Positions 8,701-16,165 of a DNA stretch of 16,699 nt are shown piece by piece. The stretch comes from Flavobacteriales bacterium (GTDB lineage: Bacteria > Bacteroidota > Bacteroidia > Flavobacteriales > BACL11). Positions within the stretch are counted from its first letter, which is position 1; each line of letters starts with the position of its first letter. The translations under genes were made by a program, and so were the position numbers. Location of the stretch: NCBI GenBank assembly GCA_012960835.1, contig DUAL01000211.1, forward strand, positions 1 through 16,699. Direction: 5' to 3'. The notes under the pieces are model-generated. The model had not been told where the DNA came from. It saw nothing but the letters and a program-made list of their open reading frames with translations, and ran no database searches.

Positions 8701-9144
8701 AGTAATATTGAAGAAAGATTGAACCTTTATAAACAATTGAATAGTTTTAAAAAGGAAGAAGAAATCACCTCTTTTAAAAATGAATTGGAAGATCGGTTTG
8801 GTAAAATCCCCAATACTGTTTATCAACTATTTGACGCCTTGCGTTTAAGATGGTTAGGTAAGGAAATTGGTTTTACAAGAATCATTCTCAAATCAGGAAA
8901 AATGAAAGCTTATTTTACAGAAGATAAAACTTCTCCTTATTTTGAAAGTCCACAATTTTCAAAAGTATTGGATTATTTAAAAAAGAACTTTCATACTACC
9001 CAGATGAAAGAAAAAAATGGAAAGTTATCTTTTGTAGTAAAAGAAATTTCAGAGCTTCATAAAGCTACTAATTTATGCAAAAAAATTAGTTTGAACGAAT
9101 TGCCTCAACAGGATCTAACCGTGATGCCGAAAAGGCAGGAATAA
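5779..9144 (+). CDS. mfd: Transcription-repair coupling factor Mfd, TTG start
   Basis: A DNA translocase that removes RNA polymerase stalled at lesions and recruits UvrA. At 1121 residues it is full length. Domains in order: UvrB-like module (about 1-330) with LVGSSFALAS near 34 and GQFSVRGGIVDVFSY near 173; CarD-like polymerase-interaction domain (about 423-490) with INDFVSHIDHGVGQF; superfamily 2 motor with Walker A GDVGFGKT at 580-587, DEEQ at 681-684, SATPIPRTLQ just after, and the HQMRGRVGR motif at 849-857; the RecG-like TRG region with RDLDIRGAGNLLGADQSG; and a C-terminal D7 domain (about 985-1095). DEEQ replaces the DEEH/DEEQ variable motif II, as in many Bacteroidota. The TTG at 5779 is the only plausible early start: the stop of pfp lies 9 bases upstream in frame and no ATG occurs for about 150 codons. 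The 3' end overlaps the convergent permease gene by 59 bases. Confidence 0.97.
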   Translation: MKAPLLSYFGQPKIAAKLQSCIAEENSKIWLKGLVGSSFALASSATIRESKRPHLFIFTDKEQAQYFVNEVEALLNNEVFFYPASYRRAYQFEQTDNANILLRAEVLNKLNNKRNPIIITYSEALSEKVVSRRELKRQTITIKIGDLHEIEELEEQLMNHHFEKVNFVIEPGQFSVRGGIVDVFSYADEHPYRIEFFDIEVESIRSFDINSQLSIDAKNKINIVPNTEAKKTNSKHVSFMNYLPKNAVIWANDIAYSKGVLDEYFSKAKQHYKELEISKTTHQQPEELFTSGKKFCEQLKGYTIIEQGYSDYFEAQHKLECNTQILPVFNKQFDLLKADLIKNNKKGIKNLILCSSKEQEKRFHAIFENAEAEIQYQCIHFSLHQGFIDSDNKMAVYTDHQLFERHHRFVSKTKFSDKQAITLKQLTNLQINDFVSHIDHGVGQFAGLHKIDNNGKKQEAIKLIYKGGDILYLSIHALHKIAKFSGKEGHQPKIHQLGSPQWLKTKNKTKARVKQIAFDLIQLYAKRKTQKGFAFSPDSYLQYELEASFMYEDTPDQSKATKTLKEDMEKDTPMDRLVCGDVGFGKTEVAIRAAFKAVSDSKQVAILVPTTILALQHFKTFSKRMKDFPCNIDYINRFKTTKQQSDTLKKLANGEIDILIGTHRIVSKDVVFKDLGLMIVDEEQKFGVNIKDKLKTLKTTVDTLTLSATPIPRTLQFSLLGARDMSVINTPPPNRQSIETRIIGLNQDVIRDSINYEMSRNGQVFFVHNRIENIKEIAGLVQRLCPDAKIKTGHGQMEGKQIEQLMVDFMEGEFDVLISTTIIENGVDIPNANTIIINNAQNFGLSDLHQMRGRVGRSNKKAFCYLISPPTHQISAEAKKRLTALEQFSYLGSGFNIAMRDLDIRGAGNLLGADQSGFINDIGFEMYKKILNEAIEELKQEKFQDLFEDEKEKFYIKHCALDTDLEILIPEDYVSNIEERLNLYKQLNSFKKEEEITSFKNELEDRFGKIPNTVYQLFDALRLRWLGKEIGFTRIILKSGKMKAYFTEDKTSPYFESPQFSKVLDYLKKNFHTTQMKEKNGKLSFVVKEISELHKATNLCKKISLNELPQQDLTVMPKRQE

Positions 9145-10318
9145 TACCACTTATCACACCAATAATTGCGGAAACGGAAAGCCCAAGAATAATATTTTGA
9201 GTTGTTAAATTCAAATTAAAATCGAGCATTTTTCCTGCAACAGTAGCCAAAGCCCAAACAATGGCTAAGCCAAAAGCACCACCTAATATGCATAAAAAGA
9301 TTGATTCAAAAAGAAATTGAAGAAGAATAAAAATATTTTTTGCCCCCAATGCTTTTTGAATACCAATAATTTTAGTTCTTTCTTTTACAGAAACAAACAT
9401 AATATTTGCAATACCGAAACCACCAACCAAAATGGAAAAGCCACCAATAATCCAACCGGCCATTCCAATTACACTAAACAACTCGTCCAATCCTTGTTTG
9501 ATTAAACTTACCTCATTCATGGAAAAATTATCATCTTCCATAGGACGAACCCTTCTTATAGTTCGCATAATCCCTCTGATTTCATTTTTTAATTCTTCAT
9601 TGCTCACCCCTTCAAGCGCACTTACCATGATTATCGGATTACTTCTTCTTTCGTTTATAAATCTTTTCGCAAACCAGTAGGAACACAAAACTGCATTGTC
9701 TTGCGAATTTCCTGTTATACTTTCTCCTTGCTTTTTAATAAGTCCAATTACTTTTGCATTTATCCCTGAAATCTTGATTGTTTCTCCAACAGGATTAAAA
9801 TCGAAAAGAGCTTCTGCCACATTATGCCCAATTAAAACAAAGTTTTTTCCAGAGTTCATTTCGCTTTGGGTGAAAAATCTTCCCTTTTCCATATTGAAAG
9901 ATAAAATTTGAGGAAACTCATAAGTAATTCCGCTAATTTCTACATCTTCCAAAACATTATTTCCGTTTTTTACTGTTCTACGACCTTCAAAAAGAAAGGC
10001 AACAGAATTTGATTTTAAACATCTTTCTTTTATTTGTTTAAATTCCTTAAAAGTAACTTTTGGTCTTTTAAAATATTTCCACCATTGGTATTCGCCCGAC
10101 CCACCCCATGGCCATTTTTGGATATACACCACATTCTCTCCTAAGGATTCAACGCTATCTCGCACATTTTTTTCCAATGCATCAACAATTGTAAAAACAG
10201 AAATTATAGCAACAATCCCTATGGTTACTCCCAATAAAGACAGAAAAGTTCTTAAACGATTATTTATAATTGCTTGCCAGGAAAAACGCACTGCTTCCGT
10301 AAAAAGTCTGATATACAT
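9086..10318 (-). CDS. MacB/FtsX-type ABC transporter permease
   Basis: Inner-membrane permease subunit of the MacB superfamily, 410 residues. The architecture is complete: a short cytoplasmic N-terminus with NNRLRTFLSLLGVTIGIVAI forming the first helix, then a periplasmic MacB core domain of about 230 residues (including LGENVVYIQKWPWGG and a VLIGHNVAEALF segment), then an FtsX domain with three helices in the last 130 residues. The FtsX domain shows the signature FGIANIMFVSVKERTKIIG, followed by IQKALGAK, and the usual tail RLDPVEAIRSN. Such proteins couple to an ATPase and often to a periplasmic adaptor and outer-membrane channel for export or lipoprotein-related work; no partner gene is in the window. 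The start at 10318 (MYIRLFTEA) is preferred over an in-frame ATG at 10447, which would add 43 non-conserved residues and overlap the start of the purH transcription region. Its last 59 bases overlap the 3' end of mfd. Confidence 0.92.
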   Translation of the reverse strand: MYIRLFTEAVRFSWQAIINNRLRTFLSLLGVTIGIVAIISVFTIVDALEKNVRDSVESLGENVVYIQKWPWGGSGEYQWWKYFKRPKVTFKEFKQIKERCLKSNSVAFLFEGRRTVKNGNNVLEDVEISGITYEFPQILSFNMEKGRFFTQSEMNSGKNFVLIGHNVAEALFDFNPVGETIKISGINAKVIGLIKKQGESITGNSQDNAVLCSYWFAKRFINERRSNPIIMVSALEGVSNEELKNEIRGIMRTIRRVRPMEDDNFSMNEVSLIKQGLDELFSVIGMAGWIIGGFSILVGGFGIANIMFVSVKERTKIIGIQKALGAKNIFILLQFLFESIFLCILGGAFGLAIVWALATVAGKMLDFNLNLTTQNIILGLSVSAIIGVISGIIPAFSASRLDPVEAIRSN

Positions 10319-10336
10319 AGATGGTTTAAAAAAGTT

Positions 10337-10368
10337 CAAATTTACGAAATTTTTGGGGGAGTTAACAA
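10337..10368 (-). promoter_or_regulatory. Putative Bacteroidota promoter for the ABC permease
   Basis: On the minus strand TTG (10368-10366), then 21 bases, then TAAATTTG (10344-10337) matches the TTG-N17-23-TAnnTTTG pattern known from flavobacterial promoters at both elements. The predicted start is near 10330, giving a leader of about 12 bases before the ATG at 10318. It is the only site in the window with both elements correctly spaced. It supports the short start of the permease. Confidence 0.6.
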
Positions 10369-10389
10369 TTGTGTAAAAGTTATTAACAC

Positions 10390-10404
10390 TTCCGATATTT
10401 TGCA
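10390..10404 (+). promoter_or_regulatory. Putative promoter core for the purH-mre unit
   Basis: TTCCGATATTTTGCA resembles the element upstream of phosphofructokinase at 4540-4553, with one extra T. A TTG ends at 10371, 23 bases before ATATTTTG, at the edge of the accepted spacing. The following 49 bases up to the purH ATG at 10454 would be the leader. The region also holds short palindromes (GTTAAC at 10361, ACAATTGT at 10365), but nothing that identifies a regulator such as a purine repressor. Confidence 0.4.
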
Positions 10405-10453
10405 TATTTATACTTGAATATTGAAGAGGATTTGGGTAAAATTGCACTTAGAG

Positions 10454-11974
10454 ATGACAGGAGAAAAAATCATAAAAAACGCCCTTATTTCAGTTTTCCA
10501 TAAAGATGGATTGGGTGCGATTGCACAAAAATTAAATCAGCTTGGAGTAAATATTTACTCAACAGGAGGGACTCAAAAATTTATTGAAGAGCAAGGGATT
10601 AGCGTAAACAAAGTGGAAGACTTAACCTCTTATCCTTCCATATTAAGTGGGCGAGTAAAAACATTACATCCAAAAGTTTTTGGTGGTATTTTGGCAAGAA
10701 GAGAAGAAGAAAATGACCAATTACAATTAGCCGAATACGACATTCCAGAATTCGATTTAGTAATAGTGGACCTCTACCCTTTTGAAAAAACTATCACATC
10801 AACTAATAATGAACAAGACATTATAGAAAAAATTGATATTGGTGGAATTTCACTAATTCGGGCAGCTGCAAAAAATTATAAGGATGTAGTTATTGTTTCA
10901 GAAATGAGTCAGTATGATGAATTATTGAAAATTTTGGAACAAGGTAAAAGCACAGTATTAGCGCAAAGAAAAAAGTTTGCTGCTACTGCTTTTAATATTT
11001 CATCACATTATGATACCGCTATTTTCAAGTATTTTAGCAGTGATGATAAGAATGTTTTCAAGCAAAGTATTCGTACAAAAAAAGCTTTACGCTATGGGGA
11101 AAACCCTCATCAAGAAGGAATATTTTTTGGAAAGATTGATGATTTATTTGAGCAAAAAAATGGAAAAGAATTATCCTACAATAATCTTTTAGATGTGGAT
11201 GCGGCCGTAAACTTGATAGCAGAATTTGATGAATGTACCTTTGTTGTTCTGAAACATAATAATGCTTGCGGAATTGCAACAAGAGAAAAGCTGATTGATG
11301 CTTGGAAGGATGCACTTGCAGGAGATCCTGTTTCTGCTTTTGGTGGAGTACTAATTACAAATCGTGAAGTGGATTTAGAAACGGCAAATGAAATTAGCAA
11401 GTTGTTTTTTGAAGTGATTATCGCCACTTCATACAATGAGGACGCCCTCAAAATTCTTTGCCAAAAAAAGAATAGAATTGTATTAGTTCAAAAAGAAATT
11501 GCATTCCCTAACATTCAGTTTCGTACTGCTTTAAATGGGGTTTTGTATCAGGAAAAAGATGTGAAAACTGATAGCGTATCGGAGATGAAAATAGCAACTA
11601 AAACTACACCAACTGATAAGCAATTTATCGATCTTGAATTTGCATCAAAGGTTTGCAAACATACTAAATCGAATACTATTGTTTTTGCTAAGAATAAACA
11701 ATTATTGGCAAGTGGAGTAGGTCAAACTTCAAGGGTTGACGCCTTAAAACAAGCGGTGGTAAAAGCCAATAACTTTGGATTTGATTTAAATGGAGCGGTT
11801 ATGGCTTCTGATGCTTTCTTCCCATTCCCCGATTGTGTGGAACTGGCAAATAATGCTGGAATAAAAACAGTTATTCAACCTGGAGGATCAATAAAAGACC
11901 AACTTTCCATTGATTATTGTAATGTAAATGACATTAGTATGGTAATAACAGGAACAAGACATTTTAAACATTAA
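10454..11974 (+). CDS. purH: Bifunctional AICAR transformylase / IMP cyclohydrolase
   Basis: Cytosolic enzyme for the last two steps of de novo purine synthesis: formyl transfer from 10-formyl-tetrahydrofolate to AICAR, then ring closure to IMP. Its 506 residues match the family. The N-terminal MGS-like cyclohydrolase domain (about 1-140) shows ALISVFHKDGL, YSTGGT at 35-40, SGRVKTLHPKVFGGIL at 65-80 and DLVIVDLYPFEKT at 101-113. The C-terminal transformylase domain shows RYGENPHQ at 213-220, the catalytic KHNNACG with K267 and H268 (Ala where many species have Pro), DPVSAFGGV and SGVGQTSRVDA. The ATG at 10454 is preferred over an in-frame TTG at 10421, since MTGEKIIKNALISVFHK is a normal start. 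The gene is first in a unit with mreB, whose ATG is 11 bases after the stop; the link suggests joint expression with cell-elongation genes. Confidence 0.97.
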   Translation: MTGEKIIKNALISVFHKDGLGAIAQKLNQLGVNIYSTGGTQKFIEEQGISVNKVEDLTSYPSILSGRVKTLHPKVFGGILARREEENDQLQLAEYDIPEFDLVIVDLYPFEKTITSTNNEQDIIEKIDIGGISLIRAAAKNYKDVVIVSEMSQYDELLKILEQGKSTVLAQRKKFAATAFNISSHYDTAIFKYFSSDDKNVFKQSIRTKKALRYGENPHQEGIFFGKIDDLFEQKNGKELSYNNLLDVDAAVNLIAEFDECTFVVLKHNNACGIATREKLIDAWKDALAGDPVSAFGGVLITNREVDLETANEISKLFFEVIIATSYNEDALKILCQKKNRIVLVQKEIAFPNIQFRTALNGVLYQEKDVKTDSVSEMKIATKTTPTDKQFIDLEFASKVCKHTKSNTIVFAKNKQLLASGVGQTSRVDALKQAVVKANNFGFDLNGAVMASDAFFPFPDCVELANNAGIKTVIQPGGSIKDQLSIDYCNVNDISMVITGTRHFKH

Positions 11975-11985
11975 AAAATAAAACT

Positions 11986-13008
11986 ATGGGTTTTTTTGAT
12001 TTTTGGACAGAAGAAATAGCAATTGATTTAGGAACTTCTAACACACTAATAATACACCAAGATAAAGTGGTGGTGGATGAACCATCAATTGTTGCAAGAG
12101 ATATTCAAACTAATGAGATTGTGGCTATTGGTACAAGAGCACAACAAATGCACGGAAAAACGCATAAAAAAATTGAAACTATTCGCCCTTTAAAAGATGG
12201 CGTAATTTCAGATTTTCAGTCTTCAGAACAAATGATAAGAGGGTTTATAAAAATGATTCCAAGAAAAAGATCTTTGTTTTCTCCTACACTTAAAATGGTT
12301 ATTTGTATTCCATCTGGGGTAACGGAAGTAGAAAAAAGAGCAGTGATTGATTCAGCTGAACATGCCGGAGCGAAAGAGGTTTTTTTGATTCATGAACCAA
12401 TGGCGGCTGCAATTGGAATAGGCATTGATGTATTGGAACCCAATGGAAATATGGTGATTGATATTGGAGGGGGAACAACTGAAATTGCTGTTATCTCATT
12501 AGGAGGAATTGTTACCGAAAAATCAATCAGAATTGCTGGTGATGAATTTACCGACAATATTAAAAATTACATGAAAACAAGGCACAATATTGCAATTGGC
12601 GATACTACTGCTGAAAGGATAAAGATAAATGTAGGCTCGGCACTTACCGAATTGGATGAGCCTCCAGCTAATTATCCTGTTCATGGTAGAGATTTAATGA
12701 CAGGAATACCAAAAGAAATTGTGGTTACTTATAAAGAAATTGCAGTTGCAATGAATAATTCCATTGAACAAATTGAAGAAGCGGTAATGAGCGCACTTTT
12801 TCAAACACCTCCTGAACTTTCAGCCGATATTTATAATACAGGACTTTACTTGACCGGTGGCGGTTCAATGCTCAGGGGGCTTGACAAAAGAATCTCTCTG
12901 AAAACTAAATTACCTGTTTATGTTGCAGAGGATCCGCTAAGAGCAGTTGCTAGAGGAACAGGAATTGCCCTGAAAAATATTGAGAAATTTCCTTTTTTAA
13001 TAAAATAA
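11986..13008 (+). CDS. mreB: Rod shape-determining protein MreB
   Basis: Bacterial actin homologue that forms membrane-bound filaments and positions the elongation machinery. Its 340 residues are the usual length. Nucleotide-binding motifs of the actin fold are intact: phosphate 1 IAIDLGTSNT at 11-20, connect region IPSGVTEVEKRAV near 108-120, HEPMAAAIGIG near 136-146, phosphate 2 DIGGGTTEIAV at 159-169, and the adenosine motif LYLTGGGSMLRGL near residue 290. The short N-terminal stretch MGFFDFW, rich in aromatic residues, is likely the membrane contact. The start is clear: a poor leader AAAAAATAAAACT precedes the ATG with no Shine-Dalgarno. It sits 11 bases after purH and 13 bases before mreC. 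Confidence 0.97.
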   Translation: MGFFDFWTEEIAIDLGTSNTLIIHQDKVVVDEPSIVARDIQTNEIVAIGTRAQQMHGKTHKKIETIRPLKDGVISDFQSSEQMIRGFIKMIPRKRSLFSPTLKMVICIPSGVTEVEKRAVIDSAEHAGAKEVFLIHEPMAAAIGIGIDVLEPNGNMVIDIGGGTTEIAVISLGGIVTEKSIRIAGDEFTDNIKNYMKTRHNIAIGDTTAERIKINVGSALTELDEPPANYPVHGRDLMTGIPKEIVVTYKEIAVAMNNSIEQIEEAVMSALFQTPPELSADIYNTGLYLTGGGSMLRGLDKRISLKTKLPVYVAEDPLRAVARGTGIALKNIEKFPFLIK

Positions 13009-13021
13009 TATTGGTTGATGT

Positions 13022-13837
13022 ATGTACAACCTAATTCAGTTTGTAAAAAAATATCATTTCATACTTTTATTCCTTATCATAGAAGGGTTTTCTGTTTTTC
13101 TGTTAGCTACTAATAATCATTATCAAGGAAACAAAATAAATACTTTCAGTCAAAAGTATGTTGGAAATTTTCATGATGGTCTATCTACTATTTCTGACTT
13201 TTTTAAACTAAAACAAACAAACAAATTCTTGGCTGATGAAAATGCAAAATTGTATTCGCTTTTAGAAAAACAAAGAATTTTGTATGATGATTCATTAAAT
13301 TTTGAAGCCTCTTTATTCAAATATCAATCGGCAAGAGTTATAAATAATTCAGTTCATAAAAGTAATAATTATCTGACACTCAATAAAGGTACGCGTCATG
13401 GTATAAAAGAAGGGATGGGTGTGATTACTGAAAATGGAGTTGTAGGAATTATCCATTCGGTCTCTGATAGATTTTCCTTGGTGATTTCTGTTTTACATCA
13501 AAAATCAAGTATTAGTGTGAGGTTAAAAGATGAAATGTTTTTAGGGAGGATGTTATGGAGTGGTTTTAATTATAGAGAAACTACTGTTGACGATATTCCA
13601 AATCATGCAAATTTAAATATTGGAGATACCATTATAAGTAGTGGTAATTCTGCCATTTTCCCTGATGGAATAATTATTGGAGAAGTTATTTCATTTCAAA
13701 AAATTCCAGGAGAAAATTTTTACAAAATTAAAATTCAATTTTTTGAGGATTTAAATCGAATCCATTATGTATATGTTGCTGAATCCTTAATAAAGCAAGA
13801 AAAAGAATTATTGGAATTAAACGCAAAAGATGATTAA
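13022..13837 (+). CDS. mreC: Rod shape-determining protein MreC
   Basis: Bitopic inner-membrane protein whose periplasmic part binds PBP2 and supports elongation. 271 residues. A short cytoplasmic N-terminus is followed by one membrane helix (about 12-29, HFILLFLIIEGFSVFLLA), then a helical coiled-coil stretch (about 55-95, with KLKQTNKFLADENAKLYSLL) and the beta-rich MreC core. Core landmarks are LNKGTRHGIKEGMGVITENG near 119-138 and GDTIISSGNSAIFPDGI near 202-218. Another ATG four bases upstream (13018) is out of frame, so the start is 13022. The stop TAA overlaps the mreD start by 8 bases. Confidence 0.95.
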   Translation: MYNLIQFVKKYHFILLFLIIEGFSVFLLATNNHYQGNKINTFSQKYVGNFHDGLSTISDFFKLKQTNKFLADENAKLYSLLEKQRILYDDSLNFEASLFKYQSARVINNSVHKSNNYLTLNKGTRHGIKEGMGVITENGVVGIIHSVSDRFSLVISVLHQKSSISVRLKDEMFLGRMLWSGFNYRETTVDDIPNHANLNIGDTIISSGNSAIFPDGIIIGEVISFQKIPGENFYKIKIQFFEDLNRIHYVYVAESLIKQEKELLELNAKDD

Positions 13838-14348
13838 ACAACTTTATAAATATTTTTGGCTAACGCCCGTTTTCATCTTTATTCAGGTTTATATACTAAA
13901 TCAAGTATTGTTTAACGGATACATCAATCCTTATTTTTATATCATGCTGATTATTTGTTTGCCACAAATAACACCTAGATGGTTCTTGCTTACTTTTTCA
14001 TTCTTTTTAGGATTTTTTCTTGATGTTTTTGAAGGGTCTATCGGCTTTCATTCCACCGCTTGTGTAATGATTGCTTTTTTAAAACCTGCGTTTGAACGGA
14101 TTATTATTCCTAAAAATACAATAAATCCTGAACAGGACCTTTTTTTGCAAAAATTAGGTTTTAAAATGTTTTCTGTTTATTCATTTATACTGATTTTTAT
14201 TCATCATGCAATTTTGTTTTTATTAGCTCATTTTAAGCTTGCAACATTCACAGATATTCTTGGTAAAATAACTTTAAGCAGTTTTATAACATTTGTAATT
14301 ATCATTGTTTGCCAATTCTTTTTCTTTAATTCTGAAAGGCGAAAATGA
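13830..14348 (+). CDS. mreD: Rod shape-determining protein MreD
   Basis: Small polytopic membrane protein of the elongasome, 172 residues and almost entirely hydrophobic. About five helices can be seen: 9-28, 35-50, 53-75, 110-130 and 145-166. The family has low sequence conservation; the call rests on LGFFLDVFEGSIGFHS (about 60-75), similar to the LGLLLDLxxxxxLG-type segment of MreD, and on its position between mreC and mrdA. It overlaps mreC by 8 bases and the next gene by 4 bases (ATGA), which points to translational coupling. Confidence 0.93.
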   Translation: MIKQLYKYFWLTPVFIFIQVYILNQVLFNGYINPYFYIMLIICLPQITPRWFLLTFSFFLGFFLDVFEGSIGFHSTACVMIAFLKPAFERIIIPKNTINPEQDLFLQKLGFKMFSVYSFILIFIHHAILFLLAHFKLATFTDILGKITLSSFITFVIIIVCQFFFFNSERRK

Positions 14349-16165
14349 AAATTCACAATAACAGAAAATTTATTGTAAAAGGAATTTTTATTTTTATTGC
14401 ATTGGTTTTTTTGTGTAAACTCTTTTACATTCAAGTTATAAATGATAAATATAAATTTTCGGCAAAAAATAATGTATTACGATATGATGTAAAATATCCT
14501 GGAAGAGGATTATTATATGATAGAAACAACCAGCTTTTGGCTTATAATGAGGCCTCATACGATTTGATGATTGTACCAAGGGAAGTTAAAGAGGATATCG
14601 ATTCTACTTTGCTAATCGATTTGCTAAAAATTTCATTAGAAGCGTATTCTGAAAAAATAAGAACCGCTAAAAAATATTCAAAGTATAAAGAAAGTGTATT
14701 TGCCAAAAAGATTGATGCAGAAACCTTTGCTACATTACAAGAAATGCTTTATAAGTTTAAAGGGTTTTTTGTAAGAACAAGAAGCACCAGAAAGTATCCT
14801 ATAAATACTGCCTCAAATGTTATGGGTTATTTAGGAGAGGTAAATAATCAAAATATAAAAGAGGATAAGTATTATACAAGTGGCGATTTGATTGGAATAA
14901 GCGGAGTGGAAGTGGCCTGCGAACAATTATTAAGAGGGGGAAAAGGAATGGAATTAGTTTTAGTGGATGTTCACAACAGTAAAAAAGGGAAATTTAATGA
15001 GGGACGATACGATACAAATGCCGTTTCAGGAGCAAATATAACAACTACTATTGATGCTGATTTACAAAAATATGGAGAGCGGTTAATGCAAAATAAGATT
15101 GGGAGTATTGTTGCTATTGAGCCATCAACTGGTGAGATTCTAACATTGGTGTCCTCTCCTACTTTTAATCCTAACGCTTTAACAGGACGAAATCGATCAG
15201 ATAATTTCAAACAACTATTAGAGGATGAAAATAAACCTTTATTTAACAGAGCCCTTTTGGGGCAATATGCACCAGGATCCACTTTTAAACTGATTAACGG
15301 GTTAATCGCTTTACAAGAAAAAACACTCAAAATTTATTCTAATTATAGCTGTATTGGCAGTTTTCAGTACGGAAACGATAAGATGGTGGCTTGCCATGAA
15401 CATAGCTCACCGCTTAGCTTGAAAAAAGCAATTGCAATATCTTGTAATGCATATTTCTGTAATGTGTTTCAAAGCTTTTTTGATAAATATCAAAACACAG
15501 AAATGGCTTATAATACTTGGTATAATCATATAGCAAGTTTTGGGGTTGGACAATGGATGAATAATGACTTTACTTCAGGGAAAAAAGGACTTCTTCCTAA
15601 AACAGATTTTTACGATAATATTTATGGAAAGACTCATTGGAACTCAAGTACCGTTTTATCGCTTTCCATTGGACAGGGCGAACTTCTACTCACTCCAATT
15701 CAGATGGCAAACATTACAGCAATTATTGCAAACAGAGGGTATTATTTCACCCCTCATATTGTAAAACAAATTGGAGAGGAAAATATAAGGGATGAGCAAT
15801 TCACAAAGAAAAAATACACTACAATTGACCCTATTCATTTTGGAAGTATTATTAATGGGATGCAAATGGTTTTGGAAGATGGTACTGCTAAAAATTGTAG
15901 CGTAGAAGATTTGGATATTTGCGGAAAAACTGGTACCGCACAAAACACCTCTGGAAATGGAGAGGATCATTCTATTTTTATTGCTTTTGCTCCAAAAGAG
16001 AATCCTCAAATTGCAATTGCAGTATATGTTGAAAATGGGGGGTGGGGCTCAACTTGGGCTGCTCCAATAGCAACATTTATGATTGAAAAATATTTAAGAA
16101 ATGAAATAAGTAATTTGTATTTAGAAGAGTTTATACTAAAAGGAAACTTAATCTCAACTCCATGA
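14345..16165 (+). CDS. mrdA: Penicillin-binding protein 2 (elongation transpeptidase)
   Basis: Class B PBP that cross-links new lateral-wall peptidoglycan together with RodA. 606 residues. A single N-terminal membrane helix (about 10-27) is followed by the PBP dimer domain with YPGRGLLYDRNNQLLAYNE near 50-68 and RKYPINTASNVMGYLGEV near 149-166. The transpeptidase domain has all three catalytic motifs: STFK at 312-315 (acyl-enzyme Ser312), SCN at 366-368 and KTGTAQ at 528-533. GQGELLLTPIQMANI, typical just before the KTG region, is also present. The start overlaps the mreD stop as ATGA, and the stop overlaps the rodA start as ATGA. It is the target class for beta-lactams such as mecillinam; nothing here indicates altered binding. 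Confidence 0.97.
   Translation: MKIHNNRKFIVKGIFIFIALVFLCKLFYIQVINDKYKFSAKNNVLRYDVKYPGRGLLYDRNNQLLAYNEASYDLMIVPREVKEDIDSTLLIDLLKISLEAYSEKIRTAKKYSKYKESVFAKKIDAETFATLQEMLYKFKGFFVRTRSTRKYPINTASNVMGYLGEVNNQNIKEDKYYTSGDLIGISGVEVACEQLLRGGKGMELVLVDVHNSKKGKFNEGRYDTNAVSGANITTTIDADLQKYGERLMQNKIGSIVAIEPSTGEILTLVSSPTFNPNALTGRNRSDNFKQLLEDENKPLFNRALLGQYAPGSTFKLINGLIALQEKTLKIYSNYSCIGSFQYGNDKMVACHEHSSPLSLKKAIAISCNAYFCNVFQSFFDKYQNTEMAYNTWYNHIASFGVGQWMNNDFTSGKKGLLPKTDFYDNIYGKTHWNSSTVLSLSIGQGELLLTPIQMANITAIIANRGYYFTPHIVKQIGEENIRDEQFTKKKYTTIDPIHFGSIINGMQMVLEDGTAKNCSVEDLDICGKTGTAQNTSGNGEDHSIFIAFAPKENPQIAIAVYVENGGWGSTWAAPIATFMIEKYLRNEISNLYLEEFILKGNLISTP

Noticed and set aside
10361..10390. Short palindromes and DnaA-box-like TTATTAACA upstream of purH
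   Set aside because: The DnaA-like site has two mismatches and is single; the palindromes are 6-8 bases in AT-rich DNA and can arise by chance.
10318..10447. 43-residue N-terminal extension of the ABC permease (start at 10447)
   Set aside because: The extra residues are Asn/Phe-rich and unlike the family, would overlap the purH leader and cross the permease's own promoter; MYIRLFTEA at 10318 is the normal start.
14971..15330. Open frame of 119 codons on the minus strand inside mrdA
   Set aside because: Shadow of the PBP2 coding frame; no motif, and the sense gene is intact with all catalytic residues.
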